This document shows, piece by piece, positions 34,964-42,946 of a stretch of 64,000 nt of DNA (the first letter of the stretch is position 1; the number at the start of each line of letters is the position of its first letter). Location: contig NZ_SJCY01000002.1 in NCBI RefSeq assembly GCF_004354365.1, positions 186,001-250,000 of the forward strand, read 5' to 3'. The notes beneath the pieces were generated by a model, which was not told the DNA's origin, made no database searches, and saw nothing but the letters and a program-made list of their open reading frames with translations. A program made the translations under genes and the position numbers. Source of the DNA: Pedobacter changchengzhani (GTDB lineage: Bacteria > Bacteroidota > Bacteroidia > Sphingobacteriales > Sphingobacteriaceae).

Positions 34964-35182
34964 TTAGTTTTGTTTTGCCAGACTGAGTAATCGCACAAAT
35001 GCATAGACGATTAGAAAAACCCCAATAGCGATTTTGTAAGGCCTATCTATAGGAATTGCAAGCCTTGTCCAGAATATAAAGGCAAGCCCCATAAATAAAT
35101 AAAGGAGAAACATGAGAAGCCCTAAAATAAGCAAAAATCGCTGTTTGGGCGATTTTTGCTTAAAAATATCAAAATTTAACAT
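34964..35182 (-). CDS. Small two-helix membrane protein of the TonB operon
   Basis: A 72-aa protein with two hydrophobic segments (about 15-38 and 46-68) and a basic N-terminus (MLNFDIFKQKSPKQRF). It is separated by 4 bp from both tonB and the PstS-like gene, and therefore translated in the operon. I do not recognise the family. Position suggests an accessory component in the inner membrane near ExbB/ExbD/TonB. Confidence 0.75.
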   Translation of the reverse strand: MLNFDIFKQKSPKQRFLLILGLLMFLLYLFMGLAFIFWTRLAIPIDRPYKIAIGVFLIVYAFVRLLSLAKQN

Positions 35183-35186
35183 TTAT

Positions 35187-36014
35187 TTAATTTTGCAACG
35201 TAAAGTTGATATTGATGTTATACTTAACACGTACAGGCTTACCATTTTGAATACCTGGTGTCCAACGTGGACTCGCCTTTAACACTCTAATTGCTTCTTG
35301 ATCTGTTCCACTACCTAAACCACGAGTTACTGTGATATCGGTTAGTTTTCCATCCTTTTCTACAACGAAAGATAAAAACACTTTACCTTGAACGTTACTT
35401 TCTACTGCCATTGCTGGGTATTTCAAGTTTTTACCAACATACGCATAAAACTTAGCAATACCTCCTGGAAATTCTGGTTGCTTTTCGATACTAACAAAGT
35501 CATAAACATTGTTATCTTCTACCGCAGCCTTTTCTTCCGTTCTTGGGCCGTTACCTACTGCACTGCTAATTACAATATTATCTGGTGCAGTTGGGTCGCC
35601 TTTAATTTCTCGTTGTCCTGGATCTGCTTCCTTCAGTTTTTCTACCGTTGGTGGTTCATCACGTACCTGCTCATCGGGTTTTACGATTGGAGGTGGCATT
35701 TTTACCTGATCCACTTTTGGTGGCGGTGGCTCTACTGGCGGTGGTGGCGGTGTTTTTGGATCAACTGGAGGTGGTGGCGCCAATACCACTTCTTGAGCTT
35801 TTTCGATTACTTCTTCTTTAGTAAACGAACCCTTAATTAGGCTGTATAACTTTGGAGAGAAGAATACCAATAGAAAGAAAAATGAACCGATAACTAAAGC
35901 CCTCGTTGTATCAGAAGCATTGGTTTTGCGCAATTGATAAGCGCCATAACTTTTGTTCTTCTCAGCGAAAACTACGTCAAGCCATTCCTTTCTAAATATA
36001 TCTAATTTTGACAT
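35187..36014 (-). CDS. tonB: TonB family energy-transducing protein
   Basis: A 275-aa protein. The N-terminal cytoplasmic segment includes RKEWLDVVFAEKNKSYGAYQLRK, a Bacteroidota TonB hallmark, then one membrane helix (about 36-58) and a Pro-rich periplasmic spacer (about 76-115, PPPPPVEPPPPK). The C-terminal domain (about 180-275) includes FPGGIAKFYAYVGKNLKYP, QGKVFLSFVVEKDGKL and SPRWTPGIQNGKPVRVKYNI. It couples the proton-motive force, via ExbB/ExbD, to TonB-dependent receptors such as the SusC at 54-57 kb. It follows exbD by 19 bp. Confidence 0.95.
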   Translation of the reverse strand: MSKLDIFRKEWLDVVFAEKNKSYGAYQLRKTNASDTTRALVIGSFFFLLVFFSPKLYSLIKGSFTKEEVIEKAQEVVLAPPPPVDPKTPPPPPVEPPPPKVDQVKMPPPIVKPDEQVRDEPPTVEKLKEADPGQREIKGDPTAPDNIVISSAVGNGPRTEEKAAVEDNNVYDFVSIEKQPEFPGGIAKFYAYVGKNLKYPAMAVESNVQGKVFLSFVVEKDGKLTDITVTRGLGSGTDQEAIRVLKASPRWTPGIQNGKPVRVKYNININFTLQN

Positions 36015-36033
36015 AATTATTTAATTTTAAATA

Positions 36034-36540
36034 TTATAAAATTCCTTGTTCTTTCATGGCTTGTTTTTCATTATCAAGGATATTTTCATCGTCTATTTGA
36101 CGAACTTTTACCTTCAAAATTTCCAAGTCATCCATAATATCAACAAAGTTACTGAAAGTAGAACCCGATGTTGGTTTAACCAATACAACAAAATCTCCTG
36201 AAACGCCTGAAGCATCAGCCGTTTTTCTGTTTGCTATTATAGCTTTATCAATTTGAGATACCGACTCGATAGTTGGTGCAGATTTACCTGCCTCGCCCAT
36301 ATACCAAGCTACTTTATCTTTTTTACCTAAAAGGATTGTCATTGTTTTACTCGCCTTCAGCTCCAATCTATTCTCTGGCAATTTATCTTCTTTATCTGGC
36401 TTCACAATATCCATCGCCTGTGGCGTAGATAGTGATGTTGTTAAGATAAAGAAAGTAACCAGAAGGAACATTAAATCCACCATTGGCGTCATATCAACCC
36501 TCGGTGTGGCCTTTTTACCACCTGTATTTAATTCTGCCAT
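36034..36540 (-). CDS. exbD: ExbD/TolR family biopolymer transport protein (second copy in operon)
   Basis: A 168-aa protein with one membrane helix. The ExbD signature PRVDMTPMVDLMFLLVTFFILTT carries the essential proton-binding Asp (in MVDLMF). A periplasmic domain includes TMTILLGKKDKVAWYMGEAG and VVLVKPTSGSTFSNFVDIMDDL. Two ExbD proteins follow one ExbB in this operon, the normal Bacteroidota arrangement. A third paralogue at 42945-43469 has the same layout and closely similar segments (TMTILLGK, FVD-V/I-DE/DD). Confidence 0.93.
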   Translation of the reverse strand: MAELNTGGKKATPRVDMTPMVDLMFLLVTFFILTTSLSTPQAMDIVKPDKEDKLPENRLELKASKTMTILLGKKDKVAWYMGEAGKSAPTIESVSQIDKAIIANRKTADASGVSGDFVVLVKPTSGSTFSNFVDIMDDLEILKVKVRQIDDENILDNEKQAMKEQGIL

Positions 36541-36541
36541 T

Positions 36542-37156
36542 TTATTTCTGTTTAGCCTCCGCGTTAGTAACCAATAAAAACTTATTTACTTTTTGCTTTT
36601 GTAAAACATCAATAATTTTCTTAATTACTGGGTATTCTTCCTTACCATCGGCCTTGATGCTTACTCTCATTTGCACGGAGTTTACTTCGGCGTTGGCCTT
36701 ACGGGCATTTAATACCCATGAATTTAATTGATTATCTACCGAATCTGTGGGGATACCGTTTTGAGTACCCTTTTTCATTCTTTCCTCAGAAGACATGCCA
36801 ATAAATTTTTTAATATCGCCAAACGGTACGCCAAATGTAGAAATTACAGAGAAGCGCTCTAACTCCTGTGGTGTAAATTTCACGCCATATTGTTCGCCCA
36901 TTAATTCTAGCGTTCTTCCTTTAACTTTATTTCCTGCTATATCTAAGAAAACCTTACCCTGCCCTATGGTTAATATGGCATTATTTTCTGCTGGCACTTT
37001 AAACTCATACGTAGATGAAGGAGTTTGTACCGCAAGTGGTTCTGGTTGCTTTGCTGTTGCAGTTAAGATAAAGAAAGTAAGCAGTAACGCGGCGACATCG
37101 CACATAGCGGTCATATCGGTTACTGTACTTGTTCTTTTAACTTTTGCTCTAGGCAT
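36542..37156 (-). CDS. exbD: ExbD/TolR family biopolymer transport protein (first copy in operon)
   Basis: A 204-aa protein. The N-terminal membrane region TDMTAMCDVAALLLTFFILTAT includes the Asp required for proton flow, followed by a longer periplasmic domain with SVQMRVSIKADGKEEYPVIKKIIDVLQKQKVNKFLLVTN. It differs from the second ExbD by its CDVAALL core and a longer periplasmic domain with a Ser/Thr-rich linker. It is 75 bp after exbB and 1 bp before the second exbD. Two ExbD-like subunits may form a mixed complex inside the ExbB pentamer. Confidence 0.92.
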   Translation of the reverse strand: MPRAKVKRTSTVTDMTAMCDVAALLLTFFILTATAKQPEPLAVQTPSSTYEFKVPAENNAILTIGQGKVFLDIAGNKVKGRTLELMGEQYGVKFTPQELERFSVISTFGVPFGDIKKFIGMSSEERMKKGTQNGIPTDSVDNQLNSWVLNARKANAEVNSVQMRVSIKADGKEEYPVIKKIIDVLQKQKVNKFLLVTNAEAKQK

Positions 37157-37231
37157 AATATTTAATTCGTTTTAATAATGATGAATATTTTTTCGGTTTT
37201 CCATAAAGCCGATAAAAAAAATTTCAAAATT

Positions 37232-38062
37232 TTATTTATGCGAACTAGCGTAAGTTTGAACGATGCTGAAACCAGCCTCATCAATAGCATACGTTAAACT
37301 ATCAATTTTAGAAGTTAACACGTTGTACATGATAATTGCAACGGTAGAAACCGAGATACCTGTCATTGTATTAATAAGTGCTTCAGAGATACCTACTGCA
37401 AGTGCTGATTGATCTGGTGCACCAGAATTTGCCAAACCGGCGAAAGCTGTAATCATACCCTTTACTGTACCTAATAAACCGATTAACGTACCGATTGATA
37501 CCAAAGTAGCAATAATTGTTAAGTTTTTCTCTAACATTGGCATTTCTAAAGCAGTAGCTTCTTCAACTTCTTTTTGGATGGCAACGATTGATTGCTCAAC
37601 ATCCAACTTAGGGTTGTTTTCAACTTCGCTGTATTTTTTTAAGCCAGATTTAATTACGTTGGCAACTGATCCTTTTTGTTTATCGCATTCTGCTTTTGCT
37701 GCTTCGATATTTCCAGCGCTTAAGAAACCTTGTACCTTACGGATAAAAATTTCTAAATTAATTGTGCCGCTTGCTTTACCAATAACGATAAGACGCTCGA
37801 TAGAGAATACAATTGTAGTTAACAATAGCCCCACTAAGATGGCTACAACAAAACCGCCTTTAAATGCTGTTCCTAAATAGTTTCCTGGTAAAGGAAGTTT
37901 ATCTCTGTCGCCATCGATGAAATTGTTTGATGCTCCGAATACGAAATACCATACCGAAAAGCCAAGTATAATACAGATCGGAATTACCAATAACGCAAAT
38001 GCGTTAGAAGCAGATGATGAACTCTCTTTTTTTACAGTTGTTGGTTGTGGTGCGTTTGCCAT
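37232..38062 (-). CDS. exbB: ExbB/TolQ/MotA-type proton channel protein
   Basis: A 276-aa protein with three membrane segments (about 25-45, 75-95 and 185-260, split in two). The MotA/TolQ/ExbB domain includes IATLVSIGTLIGLLGTVKGMITAFAGLA and ISEALINTMTGISVSTVAIIMYN split at the conserved Gly-Thr and Thr residues that line the proton path. It starts the exbB-exbD-exbD-tonB-TM-PstS-TPR cluster and has a Bacteroidota promoter 95 bp upstream. It converts the proton gradient into TonB motion. Confidence 0.94.
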   Translation of the reverse strand: MANAPQPTTVKKESSSSASNAFALLVIPICIILGFSVWYFVFGASNNFIDGDRDKLPLPGNYLGTAFKGGFVVAILVGLLLTTIVFSIERLIVIGKASGTINLEIFIRKVQGFLSAGNIEAAKAECDKQKGSVANVIKSGLKKYSEVENNPKLDVEQSIVAIQKEVEEATALEMPMLEKNLTIIATLVSIGTLIGLLGTVKGMITAFAGLANSGAPDQSALAVGISEALINTMTGISVSTVAIIMYNVLTSKIDSLTYAIDEAGFSIVQTYASSHK

Positions 38063-38156
38063 TTTTTTTTGAATTTTTAGTTTTAGTTCTGTTTAAATTT
38101 TAGCTTTTTACTTTTGTTTACACACAACGTTAATAAGTTTAATTTTGTTGCGGTAA

Positions 38157-38186
38157 CAAATTTATAAATTGATTTTAAATTACAAA
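38157..38186 (-). promoter_or_regulatory. Promoter of the exbB-tonB operon
   Basis: On the minus strand TTTG (38186-38183), an 18-bp spacer and TAAATTTG (38164-38157) match the -33/-7 consensus. It leaves an AT-rich leader of about 90 nt before exbB. Confidence 0.65.
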
Positions 38187-38253
38187 TTATTTTATCAATA
38201 AACTATTAAATCGTTACCAACATTTATTTAAAATACTTGGTTGCTGCACAAAT

Positions 38254-38289
38254 AAAAAAGAATTGCCCTCAGCCGGAAAGCAATTCTTT
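38254..38289 (-). terminator. Terminator of pckA
   Basis: A perfect stem AAAGAATTGC / GCAATTCTTT with a 13-nt loop is followed on the minus strand by a T-run (plus-strand A-run 38254-38259). It lies 68 bp past the pckA stop and upstream of the exbB promoter. Confidence 0.85.
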
Positions 38290-38357
38290 CACAATAAAAA
38301 CTAAAAAAAACCCTAATTGCAAATTTTTTGAATAAAAAAAACTTTTTAAAGTGATTA

Positions 38358-39953
38358 TTAACACATTTTTAACCCTTTTGGCACAATTTCTTCATTTTCC
38401 CCATTTTCAAACTGTTTAAAGTTCTCTGAAAATGCATCCGCGAGTTCTCTAGCCTTGGCTTCATATTCGCTTGCATTTTGCCAAGTTTTTACAGGATTTA
38501 ATATTTCATCGGGAACATTTGGACAGGTTTTTGGCATTTGAAGTTTAAAAATTTCATGTTCTTGATACTCTACGTGTTCCAATATTCCCTCTAAAGCAGC
38601 AGTAATCATTGCTCGGGTGTACTTCAAACTCATCCTTTTTCCTGTTCCGTAAGCACCGCCGCTCCAACCTGTATTTATTAACCATACCGAAACCTGGTGA
38701 TCTTTTAGTTTCTTACCTAGCAAAGCTGCATATTTTGCTGGGTGCAAAGGAAGAAATGCCTTACCAAAACATGCAGAAAACGTAAGTTGAGGTTCGGTTA
38801 CGCCAGTTTCTGTACCGGCAACTTTTGCTGTATATCCATTGATAAAATAAGACATTGCCTGTTCTATGCTAAGTTTTGATATTGGAGGCAAAACGCCAAA
38901 TGCATCAGCAGAGAGAAAAAATATATTTTTGGGTACGGATGCTATAGATGGTAAAATAGCATTATCAATATAGTTAATTGGGTACGCAACCCTTGTATTT
39001 TCTGTTTTCTCGATATTAGAAAAATCTACTTCTCTGGTGTTTGAGAAATAATTTGTGTTTTCTAACAATGCGCCAAATTTTATGGCATCAAATATTTGTG
39101 GCTCCTTTTCATGGTTCAAATCTACACACTTGGCGTAGCAACCACCTTCAAAATTAAATATTGAATGGTCTCCCCAACCATGCTCATCATCGCCGATTAA
39201 CCCACGGTTTGGATCTGCCGATAGTGTGGTTTTTCCGGTACCCGAAAGACCGAAAAATATAGCAGCATCGCCATCGGCACCTACGTTGGCCGAGCAATGC
39301 ATTGATAAAGTTTCTTTATAAACAGGCAACAAGAAATTTAAAACAGAGAAAATTCCTTTTTTTATTTCGCCAGTATAGCCTGAACCGCCTATCAAAATTA
39401 TTTTTTTTGTAAAATTGATCAATGTGAAGTTTCCCTGACGTGTACCGTCAACTTCTGGATCGGCCAGAAAACCCGGTGCTGCAATAATACTCCACTCGGG
39501 CTCTATGTTAAGATCGATAGATTCAGGTCTTAAAAAAAGGTTGTTTGCAAATAAATTTTGGTAAGCGGTTTCCGTTATAACACGAATAGAAATAGCATAA
39601 TTTTTATCTGCGCAAGCAATAGCATCTCTTACATACACTTTTTTATCGCTTAAGTAATTAGCGATTTTTTCTTGTAGAACATCGAATTTTTTGGGGCTGA
39701 ATTTGATATTTATGTCACTCCACCATACTTCATGTTCAGTAATTGCATCACAAACAATAAATCTGTCTTTTGGAGAACGCCCAGTAAATTTTCCGGTGTC
39801 GATGGCTAAAGCTCCAGACGAAGCTAAGGTACCTTCATTATTTTTCAACGCTTCTTCTACAAGTTGCGCCGGAGATAATTGATATTTTATCTCAATACCA
39901 GATTTAAGATTTAAATAGCTTAAATCTGGGTTTTGCAATCCTATTTTGCTCAT
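38358..39953 (-). CDS. pckA: Phosphoenolpyruvate carboxykinase (ATP)
   Basis: A 531-aa gluconeogenic enzyme that converts oxaloacetate and ATP to PEP, ADP and CO2. The substrate-binding segment GRSPKDRFIV lies near residue 60. The kinase-1a P-loop GLSGTGKTTLSADP includes Lys241, and the metal-binding kinase-2 motif RGLIGDDEHGWGD follows. The length matches the ATP-dependent family (about 530-540 aa), not the about 600-aa GTP type. It stands alone with a terminator after it and a -7 box CAAATGTA (reverse TACATTTG) 23 bp upstream. In sugar-degrading Bacteroidota it also runs in the carboxylating direction for succinate formation. Confidence 0.97.
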   Translation of the reverse strand: MSKIGLQNPDLSYLNLKSGIEIKYQLSPAQLVEEALKNNEGTLASSGALAIDTGKFTGRSPKDRFIVCDAITEHEVWWSDINIKFSPKKFDVLQEKIANYLSDKKVYVRDAIACADKNYAISIRVITETAYQNLFANNLFLRPESIDLNIEPEWSIIAAPGFLADPEVDGTRQGNFTLINFTKKIILIGGSGYTGEIKKGIFSVLNFLLPVYKETLSMHCSANVGADGDAAIFFGLSGTGKTTLSADPNRGLIGDDEHGWGDHSIFNFEGGCYAKCVDLNHEKEPQIFDAIKFGALLENTNYFSNTREVDFSNIEKTENTRVAYPINYIDNAILPSIASVPKNIFFLSADAFGVLPPISKLSIEQAMSYFINGYTAKVAGTETGVTEPQLTFSACFGKAFLPLHPAKYAALLGKKLKDHQVSVWLINTGWSGGAYGTGKRMSLKYTRAMITAALEGILEHVEYQEHEIFKLQMPKTCPNVPDEILNPVKTWQNASEYEAKARELADAFSENFKQFENGENEEIVPKGLKMC

Positions 39954-39975
39954 ACCAATAAGTTAGTTAGTACTG

Positions 39976-39983
39976 CAAATGTA
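39976..39983 (-). promoter_or_regulatory. -7 box of the pckA promoter
   Basis: Minus-strand TACATTTG matches TAnnTTTG, 23 bp upstream of the pckA ATG. A TTG is found 13 bp further upstream, closer than usual, so only the -7 part is convincing. Confidence 0.4.
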
Positions 39984-40130
39984 GCTAGATAAATTGCAAG
40001 TTTAAGTGATTTTTAAACACTTTATTTACTTATTGTGGCAAATACACTATCATTTAAATGCCTGAATATTAAATACTTAAATCATGCTTTTGCAAGCTAA
40101 AATAAAATTATTTTTTACACTAAGTACTTG

Positions 40131-40481
40131 CTATCCTCCTGCTTTTTTAGCCTTGTAACCTTCTTTTTGCAACAATAGTAAAATTTTATCCCTTAAATCG
40201 CCTTGAATAATAATCTCTCCATCTTTTACTGCGCCACCCACGCCACATTTTGTTTTTAGCATTTTGCCTAAAACCACAAGATCATCGGCTTTGCCTTTAA
40301 AACCAGTAACTAAAGTAACTGCCTTTCCGCCACGGTTTTTTTTATCCAACATTACTCTTAAATCTTGTTGTTGGTTTTTCGGCGTTGTAGCATCATCTAC
40401 AACTTCTACATATTCAAACTCAGGATTTGTTGAATACATGATTCCACCCAAATCGCTGAGGCTATTTTTTTTTTGTTTCAT
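40131..40481 (-). CDS. SUI1/YciH-type translation initiation factor
   Basis: A 116-aa protein. The C-terminal eIF1/SUI1 domain (about 45-112) has DKKNRGGKAVTLVTGFKG, LKTKCGVGGAVKDGEIIIQGD and the terminal LLLLQKEGYKAKKAGG. Bacterial YciH-type proteins bind the 30S subunit and are thought to help discriminate start codons or respond to stress. The N-terminal 40 residues are variable. It lies 17 bp after the lipid kinase gene on the same strand. Confidence 0.93.
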   Translation of the reverse strand: MKQKKNSLSDLGGIMYSTNPEFEYVEVVDDATTPKNQQQDLRVMLDKKNRGGKAVTLVTGFKGKADDLVVLGKMLKTKCGVGGAVKDGEIIIQGDLRDKILLLLQKEGYKAKKAGG

Positions 40482-40498
40482 GTTACTTCGTTGATAAA

Positions 40499-41380
40499 TT
40501 AGGGTAGAATTATTTTAAGTGATAGCGGGTTAATATTAACTTCGATTGTATCGCCCAACAATAAAGGTTCTCCATCAATATGAACAGGACCTTCACTTTC
40601 TCGCTTAATGATGATCGATTTACCTTTAATAATCTCTATCATGCTGGATTCTTCGGCTTTTGCCCTGAGCATAACATAACTTAACACAGGCAATTTTAAT
40701 AAAGGGAAAGGTTTAATAATGCAAACATCAAGCAAGCCATCAGTTACAGAGGCCAAAGGCGATATAAACACGTTGTTGCCATATTGAGACGAGTTTGCAA
40801 TGCTAATGGCAAAAGCCTTTCTGGTATATTTTACGCCATCTATAATTAACTCGTAAAGTTGTGGCTTGTAGGTAAAAACCTGTTTTATTCCAATTTGGAA
40901 ATAACCATTAAAGCCTCTTTTTTTACTGTTAGAGAATAACGCACTTAGATGTGCATCGAAACCCATACCAGCCAAATTAAAAAAGAACTTGCCATTTAAA
41001 GTTGCAGAATCTATCTGCACAATTTTAAATTTATTAATGATTTCGATTGCATCCTTAATATTTTTCGAAATTTTTAAATGGCTAGCCAACCCATTACCCG
41101 ACCCAAGCGGTAAGATCCCTAATATTTTATTATGCCTAGCCAAAACGGATGCAACTTCATTTATAGTTCCATCGCCACCGGCCGCAACAATTACATCGAA
41201 ATTTTTATTTACTGCTTCTTCTGCCATTTCTTTGGCGTGACCAACGTGCTCGCTAAATAAAAAATTAGGACTAAAACGTTCCTTATCTAAATAGCGATCG
41301 ATTATAGTTGGCACCTGCCCCTTCTGTTTTCCGCCAGAAATTGGGTTGATTATAAATAGAATGTTGATTTTGTTTTGCAA
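40499..41380 (-). CDS. YegS/DgkB-type lipid kinase (diacylglycerol kinase family)
   Basis: A 293-aa protein of the DAGK_cat family. The N-terminal nucleotide-binding region has FIINPISGGKQKG and FDVIVAAGGDGTINEVASVLA with the GGDGT motif, followed by LGILPLGSGNGLASHL. The C-terminal beta-sandwich includes VSPL-like FISPLASVTDGLLDVCII and EGPVHIDGEPLLL, as in YegS and DgkB. The enzyme phosphorylates a lipid such as diacylglycerol or a sphingoid base. Sphingobacteria contain sphingolipids, so a sphingoid substrate is possible, but the substrate is not readable from sequence. It precedes the SUI1-like gene and is divergent from metK. Confidence 0.92.
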   Translation of the reverse strand: MQNKINILFIINPISGGKQKGQVPTIIDRYLDKERFSPNFLFSEHVGHAKEMAEEAVNKNFDVIVAAGGDGTINEVASVLARHNKILGILPLGSGNGLASHLKISKNIKDAIEIINKFKIVQIDSATLNGKFFFNLAGMGFDAHLSALFSNSKKRGFNGYFQIGIKQVFTYKPQLYELIIDGVKYTRKAFAISIANSSQYGNNVFISPLASVTDGLLDVCIIKPFPLLKLPVLSYVMLRAKAEESSMIEIIKGKSIIIKRESEGPVHIDGEPLLLGDTIEVNINPLSLKIILP

Positions 41381-41417
41381 TTTTTTCGTAATAAGTGTAC
41401 AAAATAATCTATATTTT

Positions 41418-41446
41418 TTTGAAATAAGAAAAATATACTACTTTTG
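41418..41446 (+). promoter_or_regulatory. Promoter of metK
   Basis: TTTG (41418-41421), a 17-bp spacer and TACTTTTG (41439-41446) fit the Bacteroidota -33/-7 pattern. The predicted transcription start, about 41452, lies just before the first stem of the riboswitch-like element. Confidence 0.7.
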
Positions 41447-41454
41447 TATAGTTA

Positions 41455-41530
41455 AAGTGGATTGATTTGTAATGCTTTGTTAAAAAAAGCTGGATTGCAA
41501 CCACTCAAAAAAAAGTGCTAAACCCATCCT
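41455..41530 (+). promoter_or_regulatory. SAM-II-like riboswitch aptamer upstream of metK
   Basis: P1 is formed by AGTGG (41456-41460) and CCACT (41501-41505). Between them are TGATTTG and GGATTGCAA, with an extra small hairpin GCTTT-gttaaaa-AAAGC. After P1 comes an A-rich strand and AAAAGTGCTAAA (41511-41522). The order GTGG / GATTTG / TTGCA / CCAC / AAA / GCTAAA is that of SAM-II (metA-type) aptamers known from Alphaproteobacteria and Bacteroidota. The usual 3' AGG is replaced by ACCCATCC, and a GGAT/ATCC pseudoknot is possible. It lies between a promoter and metK, whose product makes SAM, so feedback control is expected. Confidence 0.72.
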
Positions 41531-41570
41531 ACAGTAAGTTTTAACCTGTTTCTTAGGTTTTTGGCACTTT
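41512..41570 (+). promoter_or_regulatory. Hairpin overlapping the aptamer 3' end (possible expression platform)
   Basis: AAAGTGC (41512-41518) pairs perfectly with GCACTTT (41564-41570), and AAACC (41520-41524) with GGTTT (41556-41560). This helix uses the same GTGCTAAACC bases as the aptamer's conserved 3' strand, so ligand binding and this hairpin would be mutually exclusive. An AT-rich tract with seven Ts (41581-ff.) and then the metK start follow, so it could act on termination or initiation. Confidence 0.55.
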
Positions 41571-41605
41571 ATTAAATTATTTTTTTATAATTAAAATTTT
41601 AATAA

Positions 41606-42892
41606 ATGTCGTATTTATTTACATCAGAATCAGTTTCAGAAGGTCATCCTGATAAAATTGCAGATCAAATTTCGGATGCTTTAATTGATAATTTTTTAGC
41701 TTTCGACCCTGAATCCAAAGTGGCTTGTGAAACTTTGGTAACCACCGGACAAGTTATTTTAGCTGGGGAAGTTAGATCGAAAACGTACTTAGATGTACAG
41801 CAAATTGCTAGAGATGTAATTAAGAAAATTGGTTATACCAAGAGTGAATACATGTTCGAAGCAAACTCTTGCGGAATTTTATCTGCTATCCATGAGCAAT
41901 CTCAAGATATTAATCAAGGTGTTGATAGGCAAAATAAGGAAGAGCAAGGTGCCGGCGATCAAGGTATGATGTTTGGTTACGCAACAAACGAAACCGAAAA
42001 TTACATGCCTTTAGCGCTCGATTTATCGCATGCCTTATTAATTGAATTGGCTAATTTAAGAAGAGAAAATACTGAAATTACTTATTTACGCCCTGATGCG
42101 AAATCGCAAGTTACTTTAGAATATTCTGATGATAACAAACCTCAACGGATAGAAGCAATTGTAATTTCTACCCAACACGATGACTTTGTAAAGCCTAAAT
42201 CTGATTCTAGAGCGGACAAAGATGTGGCGAACGAGGAAATGTTGGTGAAAATTAAAAAAGATTTAGTTTCGATTTTAATACCACGAATTAAAGCAAAATA
42301 TCCACAATATGCTCATTTGTTTAATGATGAGATTACTTATCACATTAACCCAACAGGCGTTTTTGTGATTGGCGGTCCGCATGGTGATACAGGTTTAACC
42401 GGTAGAAAAATTATTGTAGATACTTACGGTGGAAAAGGTGCACACGGTGGTGGTGCATTTTCGGGCAAAGATCCAAGTAAGGTGGATAGAAGTGCTGCTT
42501 ATGCTACGCGCCATATTGCAAAAAATTTAGTTGCTGCAGGCGTGGCCGATGAAATTTTAGTACAGGTGAGTTACGCTATTGGCGTTGCAAAGCCAACATC
42601 TATAAACGTGGTTACTTACGGTACTTCAAAAGTTAGTTTAAGCGATGGCGAGATTAGCAAAAAAGTAGAATCTATTTTTGATATGCGCCCTTACTTTATA
42701 GAACAACGCTTAAAACTTAGAAACCCAATTTACAGCGAAACCGCAGCCTATGGCCACATGGGGCGTAAAGCTGAAACGGTTACCAAAACCTTTACAAACC
42801 CTTATGGAGACCATAAAACGGTTACCGTAGAGCTATTTACTTGGGAGAAGTTAGATTTTGTAGATCAAGTTAAAAGCGCTTTCGGTTTATAA
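41606..42892 (+). CDS. metK: S-adenosylmethionine synthase
   Basis: A 428-aa enzyme forming SAM from methionine and ATP. N-terminal [22 protein letters not shown] is divided by the conserved catalytic GHPDK. Other family segments are [35 protein letters not shown] and [19 protein letters not shown], the phosphate-binding loop. It is slightly longer than the E. coli enzyme (384 aa), mostly by insertions in the middle. The long 225-bp upstream region holds a promoter, a SAM-II-like element and a competing hairpin. A perfect terminator follows. It is monocistronic. Confidence 0.98.
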   Translation: MSYLFTSESVSEGHPDKIADQISDALIDNFLAFDPESKVACETLVTTGQVILAGEVRSKTYLDVQQIARDVIKKIGYTKSEYMFEANSCGILSAIHEQSQDINQGVDRQNKEEQGAGDQGMMFGYATNETENYMPLALDLSHALLIELANLRRENTEITYLRPDAKSQVTLEYSDDNKPQRIEAIVISTQHDDFVKPKSDSRADKDVANEEMLVKIKKDLVSILIPRIKAKYPQYAHLFNDEITYHINPTGVFVIGGPHGDTGLTGRKIIVDTYGGKGAHGGGAFSGKDPSKVDRSAAYATRHIAKNLVAAGVADEILVQVSYAIGVAKPTSINVVTYGTSKVSLSDGEISKKVESIFDMRPYFIEQRLKLRNPIYSETAAYGHMGRKAETVTKTFTNPYGDHKTVTVELFTWEKLDFVDQVKSAFGL

Positions 42893-42914
42893 GCGAATTC
42901 AAAATTTTTATTAG

Positions 42915-42946
42915 GCCTCTCGATTTTTGATCGAGAGGCTTTTTTT
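42915..42946. terminator. Terminator of metK (convergent with the orphan exbD)
   Basis: A perfect stem GCCTCTCGAT / ATCGAGAGGC with a 5-nt loop followed by seven Ts. Its right end touches the stop codon of the converging exbD-like gene. Confidence 0.93.

Noticed and set aside
35388..35840. A 150-codon plus-strand ORF rich in Trp and Phe opposite tonB
   Set aside because: It is the complement of the Pro-rich TonB spacer (CCA/CCT codons read as TGG/AGG); there is no start context and the composition is unnatural.
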